The notes beneath the pieces are model-generated. The model did not search any database and was not told where the DNA came from. It saw nothing but the letters and a program-made list of their open reading frames with translations. Made by a program: the position numbers and the translations under genes. A stretch of DNA of 64,000 nt from Zygaena filipendulae (taxonomy: Eukaryota > Arthropoda > Insecta > Lepidoptera > Zygaenidae): NCBI GenBank assembly GCA_907165275.2, contig OU015669.1, forward strand, positions 9,136,501 through 9,200,500, written 5' to 3'. How positions within the stretch are numbered: position 1 is the stretch's first letter; the number at the start of each line of letters is the position of its first letter. Below, piece after piece: positions 12,426 through 23,758 of this stretch.

Positions 12426-12511
12426 ATTATGTCTATCGTAAAAGGTATCCATATTTAAATTGCCCACGAGTACCTATAGTTTCTATGAATGTTACCTATA
12501 ACGCAATTAAA

Positions 12512-12560
12512 AAAAAACATTGAGAACCTCCTCCTTTTTAAAAGTCGGTTGAAAAATAAA
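12512..12560 (+). repeat. dispersed motif, copy 1
   Basis: ATTGAGAACCTCCTCCTTTT and TCGGTTGAAAAA also occur in the same order at 61,243-61,284; it is likely a terminal piece of a common element. Confidence 0.5.
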
Positions 12561-12629
12561 GGTTCATTTGAAATATTTAATATTGAAGCCATATATGTAT
12601 TTCAAAACAGAAGGTTCCATTCCATATTT

Positions 12630-12715
12630 AAATTCACCACGCGCGCCCTGCGCAGCGGTTTGCGTTATTTTCGCGCGCATCTGCGCCCGCGCCGCTGGTC
12701 ACTTTGACACGTCAA
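12630..12715. other. GC-rich patch
   Basis: CACGCGCGCCCTGCGCAGCG and CGCGCGCATCTGCGCCCGCG stand out from AT-rich flanks. It lies next to a dispersed-repeat motif; no gene seen. Confidence 0.3.
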
Positions 12716-13069
12716 TACAAAGTGCATACCATTCGTACTAAGTGTTCTTACCACGGTAAGAATAAATACCGCATTTCTCGTTTTTCGCGTTCGGCAAAGT
12801 CCCGGACGATCCAACTAAAAGGTGGTAAAGGTTTCATTATTTTATCGACTCTACCTTTGATTAGTAGGCCGTGAATTTCGGAATTCTCCGGGAATTCTCT
12901 GATGTAGAGAGAGTATCTTTAGTAAAGTCTCTTGTTAAAAACTACCCAGTACCCAGTGGACAAAACGAATACGTGGGGATTCGCACGTGGTCTACATACC
13001 TACTAGGTATGTGGGACGTAGGTGCTTAAAAAAATTTTCTTTCTTCAGTTACAAAGTGGTTATTCTATA

Positions 13070-13336
13070 ACTAGCCGTTCCCCGCGGTTTCACCCGCGAT
13101 AGTTTCGGAGATCCCGCGGGTATTCCGAGATAAAATTACTTACTACACTATGCGAAATTTAATGTAGTTTCTTCCGCGTTAATTTCGGAGTTCCTGTGGG
13201 AATACCGGCATAAAAAGTAGCCCATATCCTTCTCTGCACCCCTAACAACGTGTATGCAATTTTGCGGTGATCGATTCAGTTTAGCTGTGAACGCGTAACA
13301 AACAAACACTCACTTTCGTATTTATATTAGTAAGGA
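13070..13336 (-). mobile_element. family A with duplicated 3' part
   Basis: Two successive hairpin/core segments (13,080-13,130 and 13,170-13,215) precede one 5' part, as if one copy inserted in or recombined with another. Confidence 0.7.
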
Positions 13337-13395
13337 TACGTGCACGCCGCTATTTTGCAGAATATCAAATCATAGGTATAAGTAAAAATACCAGT

Positions 13396-13707
13396 AATAG
13401 GGATGTTGACTACTTTTGAAAATCAAAATTCTAATTAGTCCGTCAGTTAGAAAATAAAAAAACAATAGACACGTATTTTTTGGCTTTTTCTAATAAATTA
13501 AAATATACAGAGATAAAGCGCATTAAATTTGAGATTGAGGGGGTCGTGACGTCACTAATTGTCAGAATAGTGACGTCACGCGAGATTTCAACTCAATATA
13601 TCGCCGTTATTTTTTGATTACGTAAAAAAAGAAAAAAATACGCGTCCAATATTTTTTAATAATCTACAAGACGGACTAAAAAATAAAAATTAGTCCACAT
13701 GCCCATT
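13396..13707 (+). mobile_element. MITE family B, intact core
   Basis: Both termini are present (AATAGGGATGTTGACTA and TAGTCCACATGCCCATT). TGACGTCA occurs at 13,547 and 13,571; the spacer between them is shortened by a deletion. Confidence 0.8.
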
Positions 13708-13937
13708 GTTCATTACAGTCTTAAGTAGTGATAAAAATAAATTATTAATTCGACTTATAAATACTTCGCACGGCGACACCTGCTTTTTACTCAAACGAGT
13801 AATATATACAGCTGTAAAGCCATTGTTCCACTGGCATGATTCATTCGGTTCCAAGCTTAATCTATGGGCGTATGGTTATTTTAATGCGTATATGCCTATT
13901 CTTTTATGCAACGGACTCAATATATTTTACTTAATTC

Positions 13938-14210
13938 ATAATAATAATAATAATAATAATCCACTTCACAACACACAGATCTACTTGATCCCACACTAAG
14001 CTATATAAGCTTGTGTCGTGGAAACCAAGCAAACGTGGTATATACTACACATATTATTACATATATATATATTAGACTATAGATATATATATACACACCC
14101 AGACTGGAAAATGGAACCCTGTATGTTCATCATACAAAGTCCACGCCCACCGGGAATCGAACCCGGAACCTCTTGATTAGCGGGCAGGCATGGTGACCAT
14201 TGCGCCAATC
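13938..14210 (-). mobile_element. tRNA-derived SINE (type 2) with (TTA)n tail, copy 1
   Basis: On the minus strand it begins GATTGGCGCAATGGTCACC (A box), has B box GGTTCGATTCCCGG, an AT-repeat interior, the GTGTTGTGAAGTGG motif and a (TTATTA)n tail. Length is about 270 bp. Confidence 0.8.
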
Positions 14211-14279
14211 CATAGCTATATAACTTATTTCAGTTCGATATCTTAATCACTCATCATGAAATTTTCCATAACACGTTTT

Positions 14280-14380
14280 CCCTTGACAACGTGAAGAGGA
14301 CGTACGGTACTTTTTATAACAGAACTCCTGCGGGAACTCTCAAATTAACGTGGGTGGAATTGCGGGGAACGGCTAGTGTA
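14280..14380 (+). mobile_element. family A, 3' half
   Basis: From CCCTTGACAACGTGAAGAGG to GCGGGGAACGGCTAGTG. Confidence 0.7.
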
Positions 14381-14425
14381 AGCTAGAGCTTGAACAACAA
14401 GTACCAAGCTAATAAGCAGGACTTT

Positions 14426-14660
14426 CGGCCGCACTCAGAGTCGACTTTAATGATTACTTAGCTAAGTTTAGATTTTGAAAACAAAACTGCCGCAATCAGA
14501 CAAGTTTAATAAATTAATGTTAATTGTCATTTAACTAATTAAGTTTCATCTCGTTAAATTCCAATTAACATTAATTTATTAAACTTGTCTGATTGCGGCA
14601 GTTTTGTTTTAAAAATCTATACTTAACTAAGTAATTATTAAAGTCGATTCTGAGTGCGGA
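14426..14660. mobile_element. palindromic MITE family C, copy 1
   Basis: About 235 bp, almost entirely inverted repeat: it opens CGGCCGCACTCAGAGTCGAC and closes with the complement, with arms of about 100 bp including CTGCCGCAATCAGACAAG. The flank does not show a clean duplication here. Confidence 0.8.
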
Positions 14661-14707
14661 GGTTAGTACTAAAAGTACCAGACAACTATAAACTTACTTA
14701 TATTATA

Positions 14708-14930
14708 CTAGTTGTGCCCCGCGGTTTCACCCGCGTAAATTTCAGAATTCCCGCGGGAATTCCGGGATAAAAATTACCCTATGTGTTAATCTGATGTATA
14801 AGCTATATTATTGTAAAGTTTAATTTAATACCATTCAGTAGTTTTTGCATGAAAGAGTAACAAACATCCATCCATCCATCTATCCATACATTCTTACAAA
14901 CTTTTGCGTTTATAATATTAGTAGGATTCT
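14708..14930 (-). mobile_element. family A, ATCC-repeat subfamily, intact
   Basis: Begins CTAGTTGTGCCCCGCGG and ends TTATAATATTAGTAGGAT; very close to the 4.5-kb copy. Confidence 0.8.
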
Positions 14931-15284
14931 TTCTTCGTAAATTATTATTTACAAAACATCTAGATTCAGGATGACACAAATTTTCTTCATATTCATATGA
15001 AGAACAGTGTTGTTAATTCTGAGTATCAAAAGATCAAACGAAATTATTGTTTGAAAGCAGGAAAAACAAAAAAACACTAGCTCTATTTTAAAAAAATTGG
15101 TAGTTCCTTCTTTTTTATAGGCACAACGCAAAACATCACATATCAACTGCATAATATTATTTAAACTTGGTTTTTACAATAGCTTTTTTAAAACAAAAAG
15201 TTTCGATAGCAAAACGTTTCGAGACTACAACTTTATTTAAACGATAAAGTTAATAGGCATAGAACTACATTCAACGCACCCAGT

Positions 15285-15425
15285 CATGTCATGGAATCTC
15301 CAGTGTGGTTTGAACAGCTTACTACGTCTCTCGGCGCCAATGTAGGTGATTACGCTTCACTCAGGCACACATCGATGGGTTTTGTCTTTCAATTTTAAAC
15401 GTAATTTAGAATGAAGCTAACACTC
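15285..15425 (+). mobile_element. SINE type 3 body fragment
   Basis: It shares GTCATGGAATCTCCAG, GTGTGGTTTGAACAGCTTAC and CGCCAATG/CGCCTTA-like downstream parts with the 41.3-kb copy. No head is visible. Confidence 0.55.
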
Positions 15426-15772
15426 TGTGTTCATACGTAGGTATGCCTATAAATTAAAAAAAACTCATAAATATTGATTTTTAAAATACAACTTATTATA
15501 TGTTAAAGGATATTGATTGCGCATAATTATCTGCGCTTGCGCAAGCAGGTGATGAGCACGCGCTGTGCATAAAGATGGTATTATGGAGTAAAAGAAAATT
15601 GTAATAAAATATTTACATATCAACTCTTTGTTGCCGTTGTTATAGACTATAGAGGCTTATTGAAAACCAGCTGTTTCCCGTTGTTTTACTTTAGTCTTTG
15701 ACTAGTGTATGCTGCCCAAGACGATATTTTATGGTGGTCGTTGCGTACTTAAAGAGGACGAAGGTAATATCA

Positions 15773-16107
15773 CAATAGTGATGTTGACGACTTTTGAAAA
15801 ACAAAATTAGAATTAGTCCGTCAGTTGGAAAATTAAAAATCATTAGACACGTATTTTTTTATTTTTCAAATAAATGAAAATACACAGAGATAAAGCACAT
15901 TAAAGTTTAGGGTGGGGGCTCGTGACGTCACTTACCGCTACAAGCCGCCATACAAACTGCACTGGTTAGTGACGTCACGCGAAATTTCAACTAAATGTAT
16001 CGCCGTTATTTTTTGATTTCGTAAAAAAAAAGAAAAAATACGTGTTTAATATTTTTTATTAATCTACAATACGGACTTTAAAAAAAAAATTGTCAAATAG
16101 CCTATTT
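15773..16107 (+). mobile_element. MITE family B
   Basis: Full-length copy with drifted termini (CAATAGTGATGTTGACGA, AAATAGCCTATTT). TGACGTCA at 15,923 and 15,970. Confidence 0.8.
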
Positions 16108-16202
16108 ATCCTGCTTACCTATATGACGAATAAAAAACTTTCCAATTAAATGAGAAACAGACAATCCGTTATACGGAAGTGAAACGAAATCGCACAAGGG
16201 AA

Positions 16203-16516
16203 AATGGGCATAAAGACAAGGTAAATCAAAATTCAATTTTGTCTGTCAGTTAGATATAGTAAAAAAATATAATAGACACGTATTTCACGATTTTTCGAAT
16301 TATTGAAAAAATACTTAGATAAACTGTGTGTGAGGTCGCGACGTCACAACTAAGTAAAAAGTGTACCTAGGTGTGATGGCACAAGGTAACAAAGGTACAA
16401 CTCAATTTACCTTCGTTATATTTTGATTATTAGGTAAAAAAAGGAAAAATACGGGTGCATATTTTTATGTATCTACAAGACGGACTAAAAACTAAAATTT
16501 AGTCATCATGCCCATT
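16203..16516 (+). mobile_element. MITE family B, decayed copy
   Basis: It lies only about 95 bp from the previous copy in the same orientation. The first core octamer is now CGACGTCA and the second is lost; both termini are still readable. Confidence 0.7.
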
Positions 16517-16534
16517 GAGACAGTAATGTTTAAA

Positions 16535-16695
16535 GTTCCCGAGGAGATTCCGAGATGAAATGTAGTTTGTGTCCTTTCCTGTGCTTCTGATAACGTGTAC
16601 GCAAAGTTTTGTGATGATCAGTTAAGTAGTTAAGGCGTCAAAATGTAAAGGAATTAAACAGATTTACTTTCGCATTTACTCGTATAATTAGTAAT
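16535..16695 (-). mobile_element. family A, hairpin end lost
   Basis: Starts at AAGTTCCCGAGGAGATTCCG beside a family B copy; 5' end reads ACTTTCGCATTTACTCG. Confidence 0.7.
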
Positions 16696-17240
16696 ATCTG
16701 GGTGACCAAGCTTCGCTAATAGCGCCACATGTTTTCAAGTAGAAATGCAGTACTAAACACTGACTTATCATCGCCTGAAAACACGGATAAAATGACATTT
16801 TCTAAAAATGAAACCTAGCTAGATCGATTAATCGCCCCCGAAACCCCCTGCATACTAAATTTCATATAGATATTGTAGAATTGCTCGTTTAAAGATATAG
16901 ATGAGGTTTAATATTTCAACTTCACAAAAATAACAAACGTCATGATGCGACACCAATAAACTCGTTTCGTTTAGAATGATTTGTTTCCGGTTGCAATATA
17001 CGTATTTTATGCTCACAATTTATATAAAACCGATCATTACAACTATAAAAGTGCACTAAACCGTTTAATTACACATTCTGCACAGTTATTTCACTTTCAT
17101 ACAACGCTATTTGCCACCACTAATGCCGCCCGGGATGTACAGTTGTTGCAGTGGAACCGTGAAATCGTTCGCTCATAACAAATACTAGAATAGCATAATT
17201 TATCAGTGTCCAATACATCAATAGCATCAATCGCACTTAA

Positions 17241-18020
17241 TAGAATAGAATAGAATAGAATAGAATAGAATAGAATAGAATAGAATAGAATAGAATAGAA
17301 TAGAATAGAATAGAATAGAATAGAATAGAATAGAATAGAATAGAATAGAATAGAACGGAACGGAACGGAACGGAACGGAACGGAACGGAACGGAACGGAA
17401 CGGAACGGAACGGAACGGAACGGAACGGAACGGAACGGAACGGAACGGAACGGAACGGAACGGAACGGGACGGGACGGGACAGGAAGGGACGGGACGGGA
17501 CGGGACGGGACGGGACGGGACGGGACGGGACGGGACGGGACGGGACGGGACGGGACGGGACGGGACGGGACGGGACGGGACGGGACGGGACGGGACGGGA
17601 CGGGACGGGACGGGACGGGACGGGACGGGACGGGACGGGACGGGACGGGACGGGACGGGACGGGACGGGACGGGACGGGACGGGACAGGACGGGACGGGA
17701 CGGGACGGGACGGGACGGGACGGGACGGGACGGGACGGGACGGGACGGGACGGGACGGGACGGGACGGGACGGGACGGGACGGGACGGGACGGGACGGGA
17801 CGGGACGGGACGGGACGGGACGGGACGGGACGGGACGGGACAGGACGGGACAGGACAGGACAGGACAGGACAGGACAGGACAGGACAGGACAGGACAGGA
17901 CGGGACAGGACGGGACAGAACGGGACAGAACGGAACAGAACGGAACAGAACGGAACAGAACGGAACAGAACGGAACAGAACGGAACAGAACGGAACAGAA
18001 CGGAATAGAATAGAATAGAA
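17241..18020. repeat. 780-bp pentanucleotide array, TAGAA grading into CGGGA
   Basis: There are 156 uninterrupted 5-bp units. In order: 23 TAGAA, 22 CGGAA, about 77 CGGGA (rare CAGGA and AGGGA variants near 17,481-17,490, 17,686 and 17,841), 10 CAGGA, alternating CGGGA with CAGGA or CAGAA, seven CGGAA-CAGAA dimers, then CGGAA and three TAGAA. The right edge joins a retroelement end whose relatives also carry TAGAA runs. The reverse strand is open in more than one frame (Ser-Arg-Pro-Val-type repeats); this is not a gene. Confidence 0.97.
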
Positions 18021-18175
18021 TAAAGTTTATTTGATACCATAAAAATAAAATGGATACAAGCGTGAGCCTTAAACTAGTATACTTGGTACCAAAATGACTC
18101 CCACTCAGCATTATGCCGTGGCACTAAGTTCCGCGACGCTGATTTTCAGTGGCAACCGTCAAACTGGAGATGGCT
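18021..18175 (-). mobile_element. 3' end of a retroelement with an (ATTCT)n tail
   Basis: Read on the minus strand, this segment ends AATAAACTTTATTCTATTCT, so the pentamer array is its tail. It shares with 33,740-33,915 and 55,620-56,150 the marks GGTACCAAAATG, CAGCATTATGCCGTGG and GCTGATTTTCAGTGG. No coding sequence remains, so SINE and truncated LINE cannot be told apart. Confidence 0.7.
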
Positions 18176-18769
18176 CAAATTACACTATCAATAAGACCGT
18201 CCACAATCTTCATTTCTTTAGGTCTTAAGTTTCAATATGGAATTTCATCAAATTTACTATTATATTCAACTATTGGAAAAAAGGTATTGTTTATTAATAT
18301 TAATAACTGAGCATGACATTGTATTCACAATAGAAGCTAAGTAGGTAATTATTGTTTTTTAGATCATTGGTATTTTCAATTGGTTCAACATGCCTAAACT
18401 CCCAATAAAAAATCTCATAGTATAGCATACCTACGTAGCCGACCAATGTAATTAATTATTATTACTCCTAACAGCAATATTATTTTTAAATTTATTTAAA
18501 AGGTTTACAAATATATCTACAATACATACATTAACATAATAGCAAACCAAAAATGTCTCTATTGGAGATTTCACGCAATTTTTATGTCTGTTGTAAGTAA
18601 AATATTAATTCTTCTCCTCATTTTGACCCTATCATCAGCTGTTTATAAGCAAACATCGATTAGTTCAGTTCTATTACAAACGTAATTTCAGATTAAAAAA
18701 AAACTGCTAAAGCAGTTTCTTAAACTCTATACCTACATCGAGATCTAACCGGTCGACCATTTCTTTCCG

Positions 18770-19070
18770 TTTTTTTTATGTCATATCGGGCAAACGAGCA
18801 AATGTTACACCTGATGGTAAATGATTACCACTGCCCATAGACATCTGCAACTTCAGAAGACATGCAGGTGCGTAGCCGACCTGGAATGGCGATGAGAACT
18901 GGCTTTCAAGTGGGGCTGCCGGAACACACCGTTAGGTGCTTGGCGACAGATTTGCAACTTGAAGGTGGTAGCTAGCCAGCCGGGCACTAGAGAGCGCCCT
19001 ACCACCATGCTATGGTTTCCTCACGGTGTTTTGCAGTGAATGCACCAACCGCTGAGCTATTATAGCTGTT
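18770..19070 (-). mobile_element. tRNA-derived SINE (type 1), B box deleted
   Basis: The body and T-rich tail match the copy at 43.5 kb closely. A deletion near 19,035 removed the B box and joins the body straight to TAGCTCAGCGGTTGGTGCA, so it should not be Pol III competent. Confidence 0.8.
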
Positions 19071-22000
19071 TACCGTGTCAGTTTAAATTATGACTACCAA
19101 AACTAGGCGTTTTTTAAATTACAAATTTTCCGGAATTAACAGCGACGTAATTTTTAATACTTAGGAGAAACGTGTGCAACTGCACAATTACAATTAATTT
19201 GCGCATTACCACGCCCGATACGACATTTACATGAACGAAAATGGATTTATATGCGCACGCGCTGCCGCGGAGAAAAACGTTGAGTAAGAGTTATTGTTAA
19301 AAAATTCTGGAGTCATTTTGTTAACTTGTTGGAAATATATTATATTATTATTGCTAGGGCTAAAGGCTATTCGTTATTTATTATTACGTACCAGACACCA
19401 GTATCCATGAGCAACGATTATTATGTACTTAATCAATAGTAAAAAAATAACAATAAATAAATATAGGTTGACACATTGTTTTCTTTTTACAAAATATAAA
19501 TTCGCAAAACTTCATGCGAATAATTTTACCGATTTTCAGTTCGAGTAATCGAATTGTAAATTGAACTGTTTTTTTTTTAATAGTGACCAAATCAGTTTGG
19601 TGATAGTAATTTCTCCTTATTACTTTGACACTCAAGGTATAAATTCTGTGGGTTAAAAATTCTTAACTGATTAAAATTTTAACAAAGTTATTATGTACTT
19701 AATCCTAATATTGCAAGCTTTCCCAGTAGATAGATAGGTATAAAGTTACCTAACAATCATTTTTTCAAACTTAAACAAGTTTTTTAAATGTAGAATTTAA
19801 TAAAAAAATATTTTTAAAACGCAATTATTCATTCTGACAGACTACTTAATGTAACAGAAGTAAATAAAATTTTGCTATCAAATTTATCATCGTTAGTAAA
19901 TATGATATTATTTATCGTAATAATATTTGTAAATAAATTAACGAGAAATACATGCGAAGTATAAAAATGTTAAATGTTGCTTACTATTCCAAACATTCAA
20001 CGATCACCTGTATTCATTAATTTAACTGTAACAGTCTAGTCTAGACCCTCAGTTACCCTTTAACGTAAAGACGGTGGCAAATGTTTGTTTGTACGGTTAT
20101 TTATAAAATATAATTATTATTCCAATTGGTGGTCGGCCCATGAATTCCGCAGGTTATTTTTTTGTTCAATTTCATTACAAAAGTAATCTCTTTTTTTAAT
20201 TCATTTCTAGAACAAAAATTCAATACCATCTCCACTGATTGTGTTTTGTTTTTTTTTTTTTAATTAATATCTTATATCTTTTATTTTCTAAATTAAGTCC
20301 CAGTTAGTTTTCATGGTCTTCTATATTATGCAGGTATAAATCTTTGTGGGTGTGGACAACCGAAACAAGTACCTAAAGGTTTCATTAGCGAATGGATAAT
20401 TAGGCGTATTGAAATGCATAATTATTATTATCATAAATTACCAAGTGAGTCCTTCGATATCAAAGAGTTCCAAGTAATAATTTGCAATTCCGTACAAAGA
20501 GGCTAATAAAAAACACATACACAAAACATAATTCGACACTGGCCAAATCCTCTATGTGCGAAAGTCCATAGTAAGGAGAAGTAGAGTACGTAAGAGTTCA
20601 AATATTCGAATTTCGAACGTCTCATCCGAGATCGCGTGACGAATGCTGGCCATCTCGACAATTTACTTATTTAGCCTGATTAGTTTCACGGAACCAAATC
20701 CGTCCGGTGGCGGAGCGGTGGCCGCACAGTGGTCCGGTTTTGAGGATGTAGAGTCGGCAACCGACATTCTTTTACACATAAAAATATCCTAACGAAATGA
20801 GTATAACAATGAAATGAAATAAACTTAAAACTATAAATATTATATGGGACAATAATTAATAAGTGACCTTATAATATTAAGTGGTACCTACCAGGCCACT
20901 ACCATGTGTTTGTGTGCTTGTAAAATTTATGGTGTTTGTGGTTTTAACTTCCTTACGTGTAAATAACATAGATATGAAAGATATAGATTTAGATTTTAGA
21001 CATTGTATTCGGCTTTTTAATTGAGTATTGTCTATAAAGTATTTTTATCTAAATTTATAAAGTTTTATTAGTTTCTTTTCTTCACTAAATTCTAACTCTC
21101 TTATTTAAGAAATCGTGCTTTAACTTTGGTTACAGTAATTTTGGTTAAAAACCTTCGAGTCTTTCTTCTTTTAATCTAGGTAGGTATATCCTCTCATACA
21201 TATTTTAAAGAAATTGAGCATTTTACAAAACAATCTTCCCTTTTCCCTTCTTTTCTCTTTTTTATCTTTCCTTTTTCTTCTCTCCCTTTTATAACATATA
21301 ATAATAATATAATGCAATAATATATTTAGAAATAATGGAAGTCTCCACAGTTCCCGCGCATAATCCAAGTAGGTACAATATTATATTCGTCTCTCATTAC
21401 GGTGTCAATATAAGATTAGGGATAACTCCAATTTTAAAAACAGAAAAAAAAGAAATTAAGAATAATAAGGGCATATTTTTTTCGTCGCATCGCCCGCCTA
21501 GCCGAAGACAATTACACCGTACAGCCGCAAGACAAAACTCAATTATTGTACGAAAAAAACAACACTGGGCTGTCGAATTCGAATTGCTATACCCTAAATA
21601 ATAATATGCAGCAAAGTTTGATTGACAGCTCTCCGAGAGTCAAACGTTTGCGGCGCCCGACGTTTGACGTTTGGTCAGTGAAAAAAAAGACGCAAAGATC
21701 GGAACGCATTTTGAAAATTTAATTTTTATTCGATTCGTAATCGAATCGAATTAGCGGTCGATTATCAGTGAATTCGTTTTTACAACTCGTGCCATATGTT
21801 CGATGTTGAATTCGTTGAGATCGATGCGGTTGTTTAAAAATTTAGCTCGTACATAATAGGTATTGAATAATTCATTCTCCATAAAATTTTATGGAATTTT
21901 TATATTAAAACTTTTGTTGTATGACAAGAAAATTGGCAAAACACGATTTGGCCTCTCAAACTGAGTTTCTATGTAAGCAGAACTTTTCCCGTAAATTATT

Positions 22001-22671
22001 AGAAATTCGAATCACTCATAGGTTGTATTTTAATGCAGGTACTAGACTATAAATTGATATTTATCATTTTTGCTTGTTTTTGAGTTGATATAATATTTAA
22101 AAATGTATATTAACTATACATATTTCTCCGAAATGGCTTTATAATATTTTTTCAAAATTTTATGTTGGAAATACAATGTTAAATGTACTTGGAATGCCAG
22201 CAAAGTAAGTTTTTGGAAAGCTATAGAATATTTGCTCTAACTTCCTTTGCAACGACACGGTGGCGCATCTGCCTCGCCTTTGCCTCTCTAGTTAATTTAT
22301 TATTTCTTCTGTGGTTCAAATATTGGGTACAAGGAATGAAGCAGGAGGTCACTAGTACTAATCTATTTTAAATATTTTGAAAATAAAAAAAGAAATATAA
22401 ACAAAACACACACGCTACATTCTAGTTTACAAAACTAACCGGCTAAAATCCAGTAGCATGAAGGTAAGCAGTCACAAAGCTTTTGCCGTGGAAAGCTCGC
22501 ACGTTGCCTAATCTTATTCAGAGTACGTGCACTACACGTTAGATGTCACTAGGAGTTTGAAAATGCGGTAGAGAAGAACTAGCTCCATAATACCATTAAA
22601 AGTAACTTGTTTTTAACAACATCAGGTAATTTTTTTTATAATTAGTTTATTTATAGTAAAAAAATAATTAT
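19071..22671. other. long quiet upstream stretch
   Basis: Apart from the promoter-like patch at 21.6 kb and a GGTGGCGGAGCGGTGGCCGC patch at about 20,706, I see no genes and few repeats. Low repeat density in such a repeat-rich window can mark conserved regulatory DNA; a comparison across species would tell. Confidence 0.5.
21600..21800. promoter_or_regulatory. possible distal promoter
   Basis: TTTGCGGCGCCCGACGTTTG is followed by GGTCAGTG (an arthropod initiator match at about 21,673) and AT-rich sequence with ATTCGATTCGTAATCGAATC. No exon could be tied to it; weak. Confidence 0.2.
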
Positions 22672-22860
22672 TATAAATGAGAATGTGAGTTTATTTGTTT
22701 GTTTGCTTGTCACGCCTAACCACTCAGCCGATCATCATAAAATTTGCGGGGGTACACGTTGTGAAGGGTAGAAAAAAGGAAATTAGGCTAGTTTTTATTC
22801 CGGAATTCCCGCAGCAACTTCGAAATGAACGCGGGTGAAACCGCGGGAAAAAGTTAGTCT
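22672..22860 (+). mobile_element. family A, full length
   Basis: ATAAATGAGAATGTGAGTTT to GTGAAACCGCGGGAAAAAGT; only the terminal CAGCTAG has drifted. Confidence 0.8.
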
Positions 22861-22974
22861 AGACACATAAACAAAATTGAAGTGTCTGTTTGGAATTTCA
22901 AATTAACAGCTTTTCACTAGGAAGCAATTCAAAAGTAGGTACCTACGCTAACATCAAAAAATCATCTTTAAAAT

Positions 22975-23153
22975 TTTTCTGTCTGTCTGCCGGTCTGTCT
23001 GTTTATTCTGGGTAACTCTTGCTGTACCAATTTTAACGGGACTTTCACTGGCAGATAGCTGATGTTATGAGAAGTAACTTAGGCTGCTTTTTATCCCGGA
23101 ATTCCCGCGGGATCTCTGAAATTAACGCGGGTGAAACCGCGGGTACAGCTAGT
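22975..23153 (+). mobile_element. family A, GATAGCTGATGTTAT subfamily
   Basis: CTGTCTGTCTGCCGGTCTGT opening and CACTGGCAGATAGCTGATGT middle, intact CTAGT end. Same subfamily as 32,790, 41,577 and 48,998. Confidence 0.8.
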
Positions 23154-23449
23154 CCTTACTAATATTATAAATGCAAAGTGAGTTTGTTTGTTGGTTTCGC
23201 TTTCACGGCTAAACGGCTTAACCGATCACCACAAATTATAGAAAAAGACACAGGATACTTTTTATCCCAGAATTCCCACGGAAACTCCGAAAGTAACGTA
23301 GAAGGAACTACATTAAACTTTGCCCTACTATACCTACATATTGTCAAGGGTAGGCACAGAAAAAATTAGGGTAGTAAAAGTATTTTTATTTTGGAATTCC
23401 CGCGGGATCTCCGACACTAACGCGGGTGAAACCACGGGGAACCGCTAGT
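23154..23449 (+). mobile_element. family A, two joined copies
   Basis: A copy starting CCTTACTAATATTATAAATG directly follows the previous CTAG end. After its own core (AATTCCCACGGAAACTCC) a second core and hairpin follow (23,395-23,449). Confidence 0.7.
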
Positions 23450-23517
23450 CGTATTTATGAAATGAGAATAGATCTGATACGTTTGCAATGTCTATAGTCA
23501 ACAACAAACGTCTGGGC

Positions 23518-23750
23518 CAGTGGTCGGCAACCTGCAGCTCTTCCCTCGGCTGCGGCTCTTCCACGAAACCTTTAATGCAGGCATGGTATAGCTATAACTT
23601 ATTTTCTCGCTTCGCAAGAGACGGGTAAAAACTGTTTGAAACTCCCCTACTAAAGCAAAGCTCAAGGTAAAAAAAATTGCTCTCTGAACAAATTTCAATT
23701 GTGTATTGTCAATATTTGGTTCTATTGGATGACGAGGTTGACGACCACTG
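23518..23750. mobile_element. non-autonomous hAT element with 8-bp target duplication
   Basis: The terminal inverted repeats are CAGTGGTCGGCAACCTGCAG and, on the other strand of the right end, CAGTGGTCGTCAACCTCGTC. The flanks are GTCTGGGC (23,510-23,517) and GTCTAGGC (23,751-23,758), an 8-bp duplication with one mismatch. TIR type, duplication length and 233-bp size fit an internally deleted hAT transposon. Confidence 0.8.
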
Positions 23751-23758
23751 GTCTAGGC

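Noticed and set aside
14127..14210. Possible tRNA gene on the minus strand
   Set aside because: A and B boxes are good but there is no full cloverleaf and the sequence recurs at 36.2 kb with the same body and tail: a SINE head.
17227..18111. Open frames of 294 and 267 residues on the minus strand (Ser/Arg/Pro/Val and Phe/Tyr/Ser repeats)
   Set aside because: They are the translation of a 5-bp satellite that happens to lack stops in more than one frame; no non-repetitive protein sequence is attached.
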